A DNA stretch of 64,000 nt from Phaeovulum vinaykumarii (GCF_900156695.1 NZ_FTOM01000001.1:496001-560000), one strand, 5' to 3'; positions 48,201-57,221 are shown, counted from the stretch's first letter. Translations and numbers: made by a program. The notes: generated by a model from the letters alone, not told the origin.

Positions 48201-48310
48201 TATTGGCGCACGGGCAGGTTGAAGATGGCCTGCGTGCCCAGCAGCAGCATGAAGGCCCCCAGCACGGTGGCCAGCACCGGGCGCCGGATGAAGATTTCCG
48301 AAAGGCTCAT
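45242..48310 (-). CDS. RND multidrug efflux pump, inner-membrane transporter
   Basis: 1022 residues from ATG 48310; upstream codons of the longer ORF are antisense-like and belong to the adaptor region. Typical HAE1/AcrB-type features: first membrane helix (FIRRPVLATVLGAFMLLLGT), QYPEVDETVVTITTVYPGA, LLTLLAMVLAIGLVVDDAIV (TM4 with proton-relay Asp pair DD), VVENIHRHIEDG, LVGLITKHGILMVEFAN, and the twofold repeat of a six-helix unit. It exports hydrophobic compounds with the adaptor encoded just upstream. No outer-membrane channel gene is present, so a channel from elsewhere is needed. Confidence 0.95.
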   Translation of the reverse strand: MSLSEIFIRRPVLATVLGAFMLLLGTQAIFNLPVRQYPEVDETVVTITTVYPGAAPELIQGFITAPIAAAVATTENIDYVTSQSRPSASVVSVQMKLGADPDVALTDVLSKVQQVRGQLPDDAEDPVIVKGTGRQFALMYLAALNPNMTPEQLTEYLERVIRPRMSTIPGVAEINVIGASNYAMRVWIDPVKLAARGVTASEVMTAIQASNFLSAPGKTENEFYAHSITLKSTLQTPEAFGALPLRANGDAVVRLRDVARVELANDGEGEIVTFNGQPGTFIGVFPTPSANPLDTAAAVVAELPAINEALPEGMSIELVYDSTETISASIREVFKTIAEAVAIVVVVILLFLGSVRSVVMPVVTIPLSLIGVMAVLLALGYSINLLTLLAMVLAIGLVVDDAIVVVENIHRHIEDGMRPMAAAIRGMKEITGPVIAMTITLAAVLSPLGFTGGLTGALFREFAFTLAGSVVLSGIIALTITPMMAARLLSHGQASGFQRRIDRISDRLSAWYGRRVEGSLDMRGTTAFVVVVLVAATGFMLTKTSTELAPEEDQGALFAFLNGPRYATKEYTALYTDTISQRTKGIEEVRTEFSVAGFGGQDNTGIYIWALKDWALRERSQKEIQGDIQARLDGVAGVQGFVFAPPTLPGTGGGLPISLVVQSIHDSERVVELADEIKRRAQASGKFIVVQNSLAFDAPEVRVTIDRDRAAALNVPVSQIGATLGLLVGGASVAQFDRDSNSYDIIPQVERRDRANPEELGKFFVRAASGEMVPLSSLVKIETGVAAASIEQFNQLNSATITALPIPGTSTGEGLAEIEKIARELLPDGFFIDYSGQSRLEVAQGNTILIVFGAAVLVIYLVLAAQFESFRDPFIILMAVPLTMFGAVLPLNVGLGTLNIYSQVGLITLVGLITKHGILMVEFANQQRHQNGLTRREAIVAAAKVRLRPILMTTAAMVLAVVPLILAEGAGAAARRAMGIVMFSGLTMGTMFTLFVVPMFYTLISLSDAAWARREEHRAAAG

Positions 48311-48320
48311 CGCGTGTCCC

Positions 48321-49484
48321 TTACTGACCGTTGGCGGGCGCGTCCGCGCCGTCCTGCGGCGCCGCGTCCTCGCTGGCAGGCGTTTCCCCCGAGGCGGGGT
48401 CGGGGCTGACGCTGTTGTCGATCTTGACCACGGCGCCGGGGTTGAGCTTGTTCTGGCCGGCGTTGACCACGCGGTCGCCCGGCGCCACGCCTTCGATGAT
48501 CTCGACCAGATCACCCGAGCGCCGGCCCAGTTTCACGAACACCTGCGCGACCTTGAGGACGGGGCCGTCCTCGCCCTGTTCCTCGCGGACCAGATAGACG
48601 GAATCGCCGTAGAGGTTCGAGGCCACCACCGTCTGCGGCAGCGCGATCACGCCGGTTTCCTCGGGCAGTTGCACACGCACGCTCAGGAACTGGCCGGGCG
48701 TGATGCGCCCGCCGGCGTTGTCGACCTCGGCGCGGATGGTGACCAGCCGCGAATTGGGATCGACCTTGGGCTCGATGCCGACGATGCGCCCCGAGGCGGT
48801 GATATCGCCCACCTCCGAGGTGACAACGACCTTCTGCCCGCGCGAGATCAGCCCCTTGTCCTGTTCGGGCAGGGTGAAATCGACCCGCATCCGGTCAAGA
48901 TCCTGAAGCGTGGCATAGACGGTGCCGGCGGTGACATACTGGCCGCGCTCGACCTGCGGGATACCGATCACGCCGGCAAAGGGCGCATCCAGCCGCTTGG
49001 TGTCGAGAACCGCATGCAGCTTGGCCACCGTGGCCACCGCCTGATCATAGGCGGCCTGGGCACTGTCGAGCGTGTCGCGGCTCTGCGCGCCCCGGCTCGA
49101 CAATTGCCGCGCGCGTTCCAGTTCGGTGCGCGCCAGCACCAGGGCGGCCTCGGCGGCGGTCAGATCGGCGCGTTCGCTGCGGTCGTCGATCTGGACCAGA
49201 AGCTGCCCCTCGGACACCTTGTCATTGGCCTCGAAGGCAATCTCGGAGACGGTGCCGGCGGCTTCGATGGACAGATCGACACCGGCGGCGGCGTTGGCCG
49301 TCCCGATCGCCTCGAGCCCCGGCGTCCAGTCGATGGGCACGACCGTCGAGGTCGAGACCGTGACCGGCTTGGGCTTCATGTTGGCGAAGATCTGGGTGAT
49401 CATCTGGTCGCGGAACAGGTTGAAGCCGACGACCCCCCCGGCAACGACCAGGACAAGAACGATGACAATAATGCGCTTGAGCAT
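48321..49484 (-). CDS. RND pump periplasmic adaptor (membrane fusion protein)
   Basis: 387 residues from ATG 49484. One N-terminal anchor helix (IIVIVLVLVVAGGVVGFNLF), a biotinyl-lipoyl half (GTVSEIAFEANDKVSEGQLL), a coiled-coil hairpin (AEAALVLARTELERARQLSS to AVATVAKLHAVLDTKRLDAP), a second lipoyl half (FAGVIGIPQVERGQYVTAG), a beta-barrel (VGDITASGRIVGIEPKVDPN) and a membrane-proximal domain, ending in a Pro/Ala/Asp-rich tail. It ends 10 bases before the transporter gene: one operon. Confidence 0.94.
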   Translation of the reverse strand: MLKRIIVIVLVLVVAGGVVGFNLFRDQMITQIFANMKPKPVTVSTSTVVPIDWTPGLEAIGTANAAAGVDLSIEAAGTVSEIAFEANDKVSEGQLLVQIDDRSERADLTAAEAALVLARTELERARQLSSRGAQSRDTLDSAQAAYDQAVATVAKLHAVLDTKRLDAPFAGVIGIPQVERGQYVTAGTVYATLQDLDRMRVDFTLPEQDKGLISRGQKVVVTSEVGDITASGRIVGIEPKVDPNSRLVTIRAEVDNAGGRITPGQFLSVRVQLPEETGVIALPQTVVASNLYGDSVYLVREEQGEDGPVLKVAQVFVKLGRRSGDLVEIIEGVAPGDRVVNAGQNKLNPGAVVKIDNSVSPDPASGETPASEDAAPQDGADAPANGQ

Positions 49485-49982
49485 GATAAACCTCTGACGG
49501 GCCGCGTGGCTCGAACCCGCAGCATCGACTTTTCTGAACCGTGAAGTGTTGTCTTCGGTAAGGAAAGTCAACTCTGCGTGCCCGCCCGGCCCGGATCGGG
49601 GCCAAGCCGCGGCGAATGGGGCGCAGTTTGTGACCTGATTGCCCCCCCCGGCGGCACCCCGGCCCCAACCGCGCGCGGCCGCCTCACCCCCGCCGGGATG
49701 CCCAGCGCGGCGGCAGCCGCTGGCGCTGCGCACGAAACCGGGCGTTAATCCTGCGCTTTCGTCTTGACAGAGGGGCATCCTGGGCACACCTGAAAGCCGG
49801 GGGGAGAGGCAACGAACGCCACCCTGCCCCCGTGCGCGGCGTGATTTCGCCGCGCGCATGGGGCCATTCCGGCCCGCTTCCCGCGGCCCCGGCGGTCGCG
49901 CAACGAACGGACCGAGCGAGCACGAGATGACTTCACGTCCCCCGCGACCCGCCCCGATCCGCGCTGCCCGAGGGCCGCGCGC
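49485..49982. other. divergent intergenic region between RND adaptor and mrp operon
   Basis: About 500 bases without a supported gene. On the minus strand TTGACT (about 49567) lies 80 bases upstream of the adaptor start. On the plus strand TTGACA at 49764-49769 lies 214 bases before mrpA. Neither has a clear -10 hexamer. No regulator gene for the pump is present here. Confidence 0.45.
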
Positions 49983-52829
49983 ATGAGCCTTGGCCTGATC
50001 GTCCTGCTTCCCTTCTTCGGCGCGCTCCTGCCGGGGCTTCTGGTGCGCGCGGGGCGCGATACCGCCGCCATCGGCGCCGGCGCCGTGACCCTTCTGGCCG
50101 CCATCGGCGTGGCGCTGAACGCCCCCGAGGTGCTGCGCGGCGGGGTCGTGTCGCAATCGCTGCCCTGGCTGCCGCAGGCGGGGCTGATGGCCTCGTTCCG
50201 GATGGACGGGCTGGGGCTGATGTTTGCCGGGCTGATCCTGGGGATCGGCCTTCTGATCATCCTCTATGCCCGCCATTACCTGACCAAGCAGGATCCCTTC
50301 GGCAAGTTCCTCAGCTTCCTGATGGCCTTCCAGGGCGCCATGCTGGGCATCGTGCTTTCGGGCAACGTCTTGATGCTGCTGGTCTTCTGGGAGCTGACCT
50401 CGCTCACCTCCTTCCTGCTGATCGGCTATTGGCGGCACCTGCCCGAAGGCCGGCAGGGCGCGCGCATGGCGCTGGGCGTCACCGCGTCGGGGGGGCTGGC
50501 GATGCTGGCGGGCCTGCTGATCCTGGGCCATGTCGCCGGCAGCTATGAAATCGCCGACATCCTGGCCGCGGGCCCGGCGATCCGGTCGTCGGAGCTTTAC
50601 CTTCCCGCGCTGATCCTGATCTGCATCGGCGCCTTTGCCAAATCGGCGCAATTCCCGTTCCACTTCTGGCTGCCGCAGGCGATGGCCGCGCCGACGCCGG
50701 TCTCGGCCTATCTGCATTCGGCCACGATGGTGAAGGCCGGGCTCTATCTGCTGGCGCGGCTCTGGCCGGTCCTGTCGGGGCGCGAGGAATGGGTCTGGCT
50801 GGTGGCGGGCACGGGCCTTCTGACCATGTGCATCGGCGCGGTGGTCGCGCTTTTCAAGGACGACCTGAAGGGCCTCCTGGCCTATTCCACCGTCTCGCAT
50901 CTGGGGCTGATCACCTTCCTCTTCGGTCTGGGCACCAAGGCCGCGGCCTTTGCGGGGGTGTTTCACATTCTCAACCACGCGCTGTTCAAGGCCGCGCTCT
51001 TTCTGGTGGCGGGGATCATCGACCACGCCGCGCATACCCGCGACCTGAAACGGCTGGGCGGGCTGATGCGGCTGATGCCGCTGACGTTCCTGCTGGCGGG
51101 GATCGGCACGCTGTCGATGGCGGGCGTGCCCCCCTTCAACGGCTTTCTCAGCAAGGAGCTGATGCTCGAAGCCGCGCTCGAGGCCGGCCATGCCTTCGGC
51201 CCGCTGATCCCGGTGGCCGCGGGTCTGGCGGCGGCCTTCTCGGTGGCCTATGCCGGGCGCTTCCTGATCCACGGCTTCTTCGGCCCGGTGCGCCACGACT
51301 ACCCCGAATATCCCCATGACCCCGGTCCGGGGCTGGCGATCTCGCCGCTGGTGCTGGCGGGGCTGGCGGTGGCGGTGGGGCTGATGCCCGAACCGATCGC
51401 GGGCGGGCTGGTCCGTCTGGCCTCGGGCGCGGTGACGGGCGCCGAAATCGACACCCATATCGCGCTCTGGCACGGGCTGACACCGGCGCTGGGCGTGTCG
51501 ATGGCCGCGCTGCTGGGCGGGGCGGTGATCCTGGCCGCCTATCGCCCGCTGGCGCGCGGCTGGGCCGCCACCCCCCGCCCCGAGGCCCGGCTGATCTATG
51601 GCCAGATCGAAACCGGCCTGCGCCGCGGCGCGCGCGCGCTGACGGCGTGGCTGCTGAACGGCGCGCTGTCGCGTTATCTGGGCGTGTTCCTGGTGGTCAC
51701 GCTGGCCGCCGGCGTCTGGGCGCTGGGCGGTGCCCCCGGCCCCGAGACCCGCCCCATGCTGGCCGTGCCGCCGGGCGTTGCCGTCTTCTGGGCGCTTCTG
51801 GTGCTGGGCTCGGCCTGCGTCGTGGCCTTTCACCGCACCCGCGTCCTGGCGCTGGTGGCGGTGGGGATCGTGGGGCTGATGGTGTCGATGGCATTCGTCT
51901 ATCTGTCCGCACCCGACCTTGCGCTGACCCAGATCTCGGTCGAGGTGGTCACCGTCATCCTGATGTTGCTGGCGCTGAACTTCCTGCCCAAGCGCACCCC
52001 CGCCCCCGAGGGCGCGGGCCCCCGCGCCTGGCAGATGGGCGCGGGCGTCATCGCCACGCTGACCGGGCTTGGGGCGGGCGCGCTCTCCTATGCGCTGATG
52101 CGGCGCGACTTCGCCTTTGAGCCGATCTCGGATTATCACCTGGCCAATTCGGTGCCGGGCGGCGGCGGCGCCAATGTCGTCAACGTCATCCTGGTGGACT
52201 TCCGCGGCTATGATACCTTCGGCGAGATCACCGTTCTGGGGATCGCGGCGCTGGTCATCTATGCGCTGACCGAATCGCTGCTGGGCGGGCCGGCCTCGCG
52301 GCGGCTGATCGCCTGGACCCCCGATCAGGCCCGCGCCGGCGACCGCCACCCGCTGATGATGGTCGTGGCCTCGCGGGTGATGATGCCGATCGCGGTGCTG
52401 GTGGGCGTCTACATCTTCCTGCGCGGGCACAACACGCCCGGCGGCGGCTTCATCGCCGGGCTGGTGATGGCGATCGCGCTTCTGATGCAATACATGGCCT
52501 CGGGCTTTGCCTGGGCGCAGGCCCGCCAGAAGATCTATTACCACGTGCTGATCGGGCTGGGCGTGCTGATCGCGGGCTTCACCGGCATCGCCTCCTGGGC
52601 GTTCGACCGGCCGTTCCTGACCTCGGCCTTCGGGCATGTGCATATCCCGCTTCTGGGCGATGCCGAGATCGCCTCGGCCATGGCCTTTGACCTGGGCGTC
52701 CTGCTGACGGTGGTCGGCTCGGTCATGCTGGCGCTGGCGTCGCTGTCGCGGATCGCGCGGCGCGCCGGCGGCGAGGTGCTGAGCGGCCTGCCCGCCCCCC
52801 ATGACGATGACGCGGAGGACCGCCGCTGA
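49983..52829 (+). CDS. mrpA: Mrp Na+(K+)/H+ antiporter subunit A (fused MrpAB)
   Basis: 948 residues. The N-terminal part is the NuoL-like antiporter subunit with about 14 membrane helices: GNVLMLLVFWELTSLTSFLL (Glu in TM5), AKSAQFPFHFWLPQAMAAPT (Lys TM7), SAYLHSATMVKAGLYLL, LAYSTVSHLGLITFLFGLGT. After about 600 comes the MrpA C-terminal NuoJ-like domain, and the last 150 residues are an MrpB domain (MMVVASRVMMPIAVLVGVYI and GHNTPGGGFIAGL). This AB fusion marks group-2 Mrp (Pha) systems. The stop overlaps mrpC (TGATG). Confidence 0.95.
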   Translation: MSLGLIVLLPFFGALLPGLLVRAGRDTAAIGAGAVTLLAAIGVALNAPEVLRGGVVSQSLPWLPQAGLMASFRMDGLGLMFAGLILGIGLLIILYARHYLTKQDPFGKFLSFLMAFQGAMLGIVLSGNVLMLLVFWELTSLTSFLLIGYWRHLPEGRQGARMALGVTASGGLAMLAGLLILGHVAGSYEIADILAAGPAIRSSELYLPALILICIGAFAKSAQFPFHFWLPQAMAAPTPVSAYLHSATMVKAGLYLLARLWPVLSGREEWVWLVAGTGLLTMCIGAVVALFKDDLKGLLAYSTVSHLGLITFLFGLGTKAAAFAGVFHILNHALFKAALFLVAGIIDHAAHTRDLKRLGGLMRLMPLTFLLAGIGTLSMAGVPPFNGFLSKELMLEAALEAGHAFGPLIPVAAGLAAAFSVAYAGRFLIHGFFGPVRHDYPEYPHDPGPGLAISPLVLAGLAVAVGLMPEPIAGGLVRLASGAVTGAEIDTHIALWHGLTPALGVSMAALLGGAVILAAYRPLARGWAATPRPEARLIYGQIETGLRRGARALTAWLLNGALSRYLGVFLVVTLAAGVWALGGAPGPETRPMLAVPPGVAVFWALLVLGSACVVAFHRTRVLALVAVGIVGLMVSMAFVYLSAPDLALTQISVEVVTVILMLLALNFLPKRTPAPEGAGPRAWQMGAGVIATLTGLGAGALSYALMRRDFAFEPISDYHLANSVPGGGGANVVNVILVDFRGYDTFGEITVLGIAALVIYALTESLLGGPASRRLIAWTPDQARAGDRHPLMMVVASRVMMPIAVLVGVYIFLRGHNTPGGGFIAGLVMAIALLMQYMASGFAWAQARQKIYYHVLIGLGVLIAGFTGIASWAFDRPFLTSAFGHVHIPLLGDAEIASAMAFDLGVLLTVVGSVMLALASLSRIARRAGGEVLSGLPAPHDDDAEDRR

Positions 52830-53170
52830 TGGAAGTGCTTGTCGCCACCGCCATTGCCGCCATGACCGGCGCGGGCGCCTATCTTGTGCTGCAACGGGAA
52901 AGCTTTCCGGTCGTGCTGGGGCTGGCCATGCTGTCCTATGCGGTCAACCTGTTCCTGTTCTCGACCGGACGTCTGGTCGTGGGCCAGGCGCCGGTGATCT
53001 CGGCCCAGGCCACGGGCTATACCGACCCGCTGCCCCAGGCGCTGGTGCTGACCGCGATCGTGATCTCGTTTGCGATGACCGCGCTCGTGGTGATGCTGGC
53101 GCTTGGCGCCTTTCTCGAGCGCGGGCGTGACACCATCGACCTCGAGGACGACCCGGAGGCCCGGCCATGA
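52829..53170 (+). CDS. mrpC: Mrp antiporter subunit C
   Basis: 113 residues, three membrane helices, homologous to NuoK: EVLVATAIAAMTGAGAYLVL, FPVVLGLAMLSYAVNLFLFS and YTDPLPQALVLTAIVISFAM, then TALVVMLALGAFL. The DPLPQALVLTAIVI motif is the MrpC hallmark. Start and stop both overlap neighbours (1 base with mrpA, 4 bases with mrpD), so the operon is translationally coupled. Confidence 0.95.
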   Translation: MEVLVATAIAAMTGAGAYLVLQRESFPVVLGLAMLSYAVNLFLFSTGRLVVGQAPVISAQATGYTDPLPQALVLTAIVISFAMTALVVMLALGAFLERGRDTIDLEDDPEARP

Positions 53171-54807
53171 ACCACTGGATCATTGCGCCCGTCATCCTGC
53201 CGGCCGTGCTGGGCCCGCTGATCGTGCTCTGGGGGCGGTTCGACATGCTGCTCCAGCGCGTCTTCTCGGGCTTTGCGGTGGGCGCGCTTCTCGTGCTGTC
53301 GGTGGTGCTGTTCGTGTCCACGCTGGACGGCCAGACGCAGCATTACGCGCTGGGCAACTGGCCTGCGCCCTTCGGCATCGAGCTGGTGCTTGACCGGCTG
53401 TCGGCGCTGATGCTGGTGATCGTGGCGGCGCTGGGGGTGCTGGTGCTGTGGCATGCCATCGCCACCGGCTGGGACCGCAAGGGTTGGCATTTCCATTCGC
53501 TGTTCCAGTTCCAGCTGATGGGGCTGAACGGCGCCTTCCTGACCGCCGATGCCTTCAACCTGTTCGTCTTCTTCGAGATCCTGCTGATCGCCTCCTACGG
53601 GCTGATGATCCACGCAGGCGGCAAGGCGCGGCTGGCGGCCGGTCTGCAATATGTGGTGATGAACCTGGCGGGATCGACGCTGTTCCTGTTCGCGCTGGGC
53701 ACGATCTATGCCACGACCGGCACGCTCAACATGGCCGATCTGGGCGCCCGGATCGCGGCGCTGCCGCCCGGTGACGCGGGCCTTGTCCGGGTGGGGGCCG
53801 TTCTCCTGATCCTGGTCTTCGCGCTCAAGGCTGCGCTGGTGCCGCTCCATTTCTGGCTGCCCGACACCTATGCCGGCGCGCCAGGCCCGGTGGCGGCGCT
53901 CTTTGCGGTGATGACCAAGGTCGGCGCCTATTCCATCCTGCGGCTGTCCTCGATCGCCTTCGGGGCGGGGCCGGCCACCGATGGCCTGATGGAGGATCTG
54001 CTCTGGCCCGCAGCCCTGGTCACGCTGGCCATCGGCGCTGTGGGGGTGCTGGGCGCGCGCGATCTGGGCCGCCTGGCCGCCTGGAGCGCGGTGGCCTCGA
54101 TGGGCAACCTCATGGCGGCGCTGGCGCTGCCGGGGGGCGCGGGCGTGGCGCCTGCGCTCTATTACATGGTCCATTCCACCTTTGCCGGGGCGGCGATGTT
54201 CCTGATCGCCGATCTGGTGGCCAGCCGCCGGTCCGAAGGGCTGGGCCTGCATCCGGCCGCGGCAATGGCAGGAGGCGGGCTTCTGGGGCTGATGTTCATG
54301 GCCGCGGCGGTGGCGGCGGCGGGGCTGCCGCCGCTCTCGGGCTTCACCGGCAAGCTGATGATCCTCGAGGCGCTGACCTCGCGGCCCGAATGGCCGCTGG
54401 CCTGGGCGGTGATGCTGGGGGGATCGCTCCTGATGGTGGTGGGCTTTGCCCGCGCGGGCTCGGTCCTGTTCTGGAAGGAACGCGACCCCAAGGCCGCCCC
54501 CGCCGGCGGCAAGACCAGTGCCGACATTCCCGCCGACCCCGACGCGCTGCCCGCCGAAGCCGAGGAACCGCGCGTCCAGACCTCGCTGCCCGCGCCGCGC
54601 GCGCTCAGCCTGACCGCCGCGCCCACGGTTGCCGCGCTCCTGCTGCTGGCGGCGCTGAGCGCGCTGGCCGGCCCGGCGCTGACCTGGGCCGAGGGCACGG
54701 CCGCGCAACTGACCGAGGACACCCGGCGCGAGGCCCATCAGCCGGTGCCGCGCGGCATGGGCGCCCCGCTCGAGATCCCGACCGGGCATGGCGAGGGAGG
54801 GCACTGA
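53167..54807 (+). CDS. mrpD: Mrp antiporter subunit D
   Basis: 546 residues, NuoM/N-like with about 14 membrane helices. Visible: FQLMGLNGAFLTADAFNLFV, FFEILLIASYGLMIHAGG (TM5 Glu), FALKAALVPLHFWLPDTYAG (Lys), VAALFAVMTKVGAYSILRL and GLPPLSGFTGKLMILEA. The C-terminal 90 residues hold a polar Pro/Ala/Glu loop (about 440-480) before a last helix. It forms the proton-pumping part of the complex with MrpA. Confidence 0.95.
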   Translation: MNHWIIAPVILPAVLGPLIVLWGRFDMLLQRVFSGFAVGALLVLSVVLFVSTLDGQTQHYALGNWPAPFGIELVLDRLSALMLVIVAALGVLVLWHAIATGWDRKGWHFHSLFQFQLMGLNGAFLTADAFNLFVFFEILLIASYGLMIHAGGKARLAAGLQYVVMNLAGSTLFLFALGTIYATTGTLNMADLGARIAALPPGDAGLVRVGAVLLILVFALKAALVPLHFWLPDTYAGAPGPVAALFAVMTKVGAYSILRLSSIAFGAGPATDGLMEDLLWPAALVTLAIGAVGVLGARDLGRLAAWSAVASMGNLMAALALPGGAGVAPALYYMVHSTFAGAAMFLIADLVASRRSEGLGLHPAAAMAGGGLLGLMFMAAAVAAAGLPPLSGFTGKLMILEALTSRPEWPLAWAVMLGGSLLMVVGFARAGSVLFWKERDPKAAPAGGKTSADIPADPDALPAEAEEPRVQTSLPAPRALSLTAAPTVAALLLLAALSALAGPALTWAEGTAAQLTEDTRREAHQPVPRGMGAPLEIPTGHGEGGH

Positions 54808-54808
54808 C

Positions 54809-55300
54809 ATGCGCCGCAAGCTGATCCCGCATCCGCATCTGAGCCTTCTGCTGCTGGTCGTCTGGGTCATGCTGCAAAACCGGGTCACACCGGGCAGCGT
54901 GGCCATGGGGCTGGTGCTGGGCCTCGTCATTCCGGTGATGACCGCGCCCTATTGGCCCGACCGGCCGTCGCTGCGCGGCTGGGGACGGATGATCGCCTAT
55001 GCGCTTCTGGTCATGGGCGATATCGTGCGCGCCAATGTCATCGTGGCGGGCATCGTTCTGTTCAAGCGCAACGCCGATCTGCGCCCCGCCTGGGTTGCGG
55101 TGCCGCTCGATCTGACCTCGGCCGAGGCGATCACCACGCTGGCGGGCACCGTGACCATGACCCCCGGCACCGTCTCGGCGGATCTGTCGGCTGACGGGCG
55201 CACGCTGCTGGTCCATTGCCTGCACGCCCCCGACCCGCAATCCGTGATCGACGAGATCAAGGACCGCTACGAACGCCGCCTGATGGAGATTTTCGAATGA
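54809..55300 (+). CDS. mrpE: Mrp antiporter subunit E
   Basis: 163 residues from ATG 54809 with GAGGGAGG upstream (an in-frame ATG at 54788 is inside mrpD and less likely). Two or three N-terminal helices (LSLLLLVVWVMLQNRVTPGS, VAMGLVLGLVIPVMTAPYW) precede a cytoplasmic domain with VAVPLDLTSAEAITTLAGTV, TMTPGTVSADLS and LLVHCLHAP, the MrpE signature. It overlaps mrpF by 4 bases. Confidence 0.94.
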   Translation: MRRKLIPHPHLSLLLLVVWVMLQNRVTPGSVAMGLVLGLVIPVMTAPYWPDRPSLRGWGRMIAYALLVMGDIVRANVIVAGIVLFKRNADLRPAWVAVPLDLTSAEAITTLAGTVTMTPGTVSADLSADGRTLLVHCLHAPDPQSVIDEIKDRYERRLMEIFE

Positions 55301-55566
55301 TCGACCTGGCTCTCGACTTTGCCTATGTCTGCTTCGGGCTGGGCCTTGCCTTCACCGCCTGGCGGGTGGTGCGCGCGCCGGGCATCGTGGACCGGATCCT
55401 GGCGCTTGACACGATGGTCATCAACGCCATCGGCCTGCTGATCCTGCTGGGCATCTCGGAAGACACCGGCGTCTATTTCGAGGCCGCGATCCTGATCGCC
55501 ATGGTGGGGTTCGTCTCGACCGTGGCCTTTGCCAAATTCGTCCTGCGCGGCGACGTGATCGAATAG
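55297..55566 (+). CDS. mrpF: Mrp antiporter subunit F
   Basis: 89 residues, three helices: LDFAYVCFGLGLAFTAWRVV, then RAPGIVDRILALDTMVINAI (family motif G-P-x2-x-DR-x2-ALD) and the final YFEAAILIAMVGFVSTVAFA. It starts inside the mrpE stop (ATGA) and ends 9 bases before mrpG. Confidence 0.94.
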   Translation: MIDLALDFAYVCFGLGLAFTAWRVVRAPGIVDRILALDTMVINAIGLLILLGISEDTGVYFEAAILIAMVGFVSTVAFAKFVLRGDVIE

Positions 55567-55575
55567 GGGGGCGGC

Positions 55576-55980
55576 ATGGAACTGATCTGGGAAATCGCGG
55601 TTTCGGCCTTCCTGGTGCTGGCGGGTATCTTCGCGCTGGTGGGGGCCTGGGGTCTGGTCAAGCTGCCCTCGCCGATGACGCGGCTGCATGCGCCGACCAA
55701 GGCCACCACGCTGGGCGTCGGCGGCGTGCTCATCGCCTCGATGATCTGGAGCATCGGCAGCCACGGCGTGCTGTCCTTCCACGAATTGCTGATCACGCTC
55801 TTCCTGTTCCTGACCGCCCCCATCACGGCGAATTTCATCGCCAAGGCCAACCTGCATCGCGCCGCCCCGCCCGAAGACCTGCCGACCCTGCCCGAGGGCC
55901 AGCTCTGGGCGCATCAAAGCCCCGGCACCGACACGTCGGAGGCCGCCTTCGAGGACAAGGAAACCCACCGCGGCGGCTGA
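55576..55980 (+). CDS. mrpG: Mrp antiporter subunit G
   Basis: 134 residues with GGGGGG before ATG 55576. Three helices: WEIAVSAFLVLAGIFALVGA, TLGVGGVLIASMIWSIGS and LLITLFLFLTAPITANFIAK, with the motif VKLPSPMTRLHAPTKATTLG typical of MrpG. It is the last gene of the operon, which supports sodium/alkali tolerance and pH homeostasis. Confidence 0.94.
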   Translation: MELIWEIAVSAFLVLAGIFALVGAWGLVKLPSPMTRLHAPTKATTLGVGGVLIASMIWSIGSHGVLSFHELLITLFLFLTAPITANFIAKANLHRAAPPEDLPTLPEGQLWAHQSPGTDTSEAAFEDKETHRGG

Positions 55981-56027
55981 TCGCCCCCCCTCCTGCCCCC
56001 TGCCCGGTCCGCTCGGGGCCGCCGGTG

Positions 56028-57221
56028 TCAGGTGCCGAAGCTTGCGCCCACCATCAGGTATTCCGAGGCGATGGGCAGGAACGCCCCCCCGATCGAGCGC
56101 GCCTGCGCCCCCACCGCGCCTTCGCGCAAGACCGGACGGGCAATGCCCTGGGTCTCGATCCCCTCGAGATGACGGCGGGCGGCCTCGATCAGACGCGCGC
56201 GCACATCGGTCGGAAAGCCCCCGTCGATCACCACCGCCTCGAAGTCGATCACCGAACAGACCGCGACCGCCGCCACCGCCAGATGCCGCGCGGTGGCCTC
56301 GATCCAGTCGTCGACCGGACGGCCCAGCCCCTCCCAACCTTCGGTGCCGCGCCAGATCCGCATCGGATCCTCGCCCGCCTCGAGAAGCCGGCGTTCGAGC
56401 AGGTAAAGCGAGGCCTTGTGCAGAAGCTGGTGACCCGGCCGCGCGGTATCGCCCACCGGCAGCGTGCCAAAGGCGCCGGCATTGCCCGTGCGCCCGGCAT
56501 GGACCGCGCCGTTCAGAACCACGCCGCCACCGCAGAAATAGCCAATGAAGACATAGGCGTAATCCGACAGCCCCCGGCCCTGGCCAAAGGCGTGCTCGGC
56601 CGCGCAGGCAGCGGTGGCGTCGTTGCTCAGGAACACCTTGTGATCGGAAATCTCGCCGATGGCGGCGGCAAAGTCGAAATCACGCCAGGCCTCCATCTCG
56701 TGCGGGGAGGCGCGCACCGTGTCGAGCCAGTTCCACAGCTCGAAGGGCACGGCCACGCCGATCCCGGCGATGCGGGCGCGTTCCTCGGCGCTCAGCGTCG
56801 CCTCGATCCGCGGAAGACCGGCGCGCAGGAACCCCATCACCTTGTCGGGCGTGGGAAAGGCATAGGTCGCCGCCAGCCGGGCCCGCATCTTCCCCGCCAG
56901 ATCCACCAGAACCAGGTCGGTCGTGCGCCGCCCGATCTTGAAGCCCAGCGACAGCACGCCCCCCGGCGCCAGCGCCACCGGCGTCTGCGGCTTGCCGAAC
57001 TTGCCGCGCTGGGGCGTGCCGCGCGTGATCAGCCCCTCGGCCTCGAGCCGGCGCAGGATCACCGAAACCGTCTGCGCCGACAGCCGCGTGCGCCGCGCGA
57101 TCTCGACCGAGGCGATCGCGCCGTGGCGCTGGATCACCGACATCACCACGCGTTCGTTGTAGTCGCGCAGGCCGACATGGTTGGCGCCCCCCGTCGGGTC
57201 TCTGATCTCGGCTCCCGGCAT
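56028..57221 (-). CDS. ROK family transcriptional regulator
   Basis: 397 residues. An N-terminal winged helix (about 25-75) reads YNERVVMSVIQRHGAIASVE, IARRTRLSAQTVSVILRRLE, AEGLI. The rest is the ROK sugar-kinase-like fold: LSLGFKIGRRTTDLVLVDLA, GIGVAVPFELWN, LSNDATAACAAEHAF and VFIGYFCGGGVVLNG. The usual ROK zinc motif is absent or degenerate (no clear C-x-C-x4-C after the GH site). It is divergent from frcB, 267 bases away, with a palindrome between, so it is the probable repressor of the fructose transporter. Confidence 0.92.
   Translation of the reverse strand: MPGAEIRDPTGGANHVGLRDYNERVVMSVIQRHGAIASVEIARRTRLSAQTVSVILRRLEAEGLITRGTPQRGKFGKPQTPVALAPGGVLSLGFKIGRRTTDLVLVDLAGKMRARLAATYAFPTPDKVMGFLRAGLPRIEATLSAEERARIAGIGVAVPFELWNWLDTVRASPHEMEAWRDFDFAAAIGEISDHKVFLSNDATAACAAEHAFGQGRGLSDYAYVFIGYFCGGGVVLNGAVHAGRTGNAGAFGTLPVGDTARPGHQLLHKASLYLLERRLLEAGEDPMRIWRGTEGWEGLGRPVDDWIEATARHLAVAAVAVCSVIDFEAVVIDGGFPTDVRARLIEAARRHLEGIETQGIARPVLREGAVGAQARSIGGAFLPIASEYLMVGASFGT

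Noticed and set aside
48321-52802. 1493-codon minus-strand ORF covering the RND adaptor and mrpA
   Set aside because: Only the last 387 codons (from ATG 49484) encode a real protein. The upstream thousand codons are antisense to mrpA, with Arg/Gln/His-rich shadow composition.
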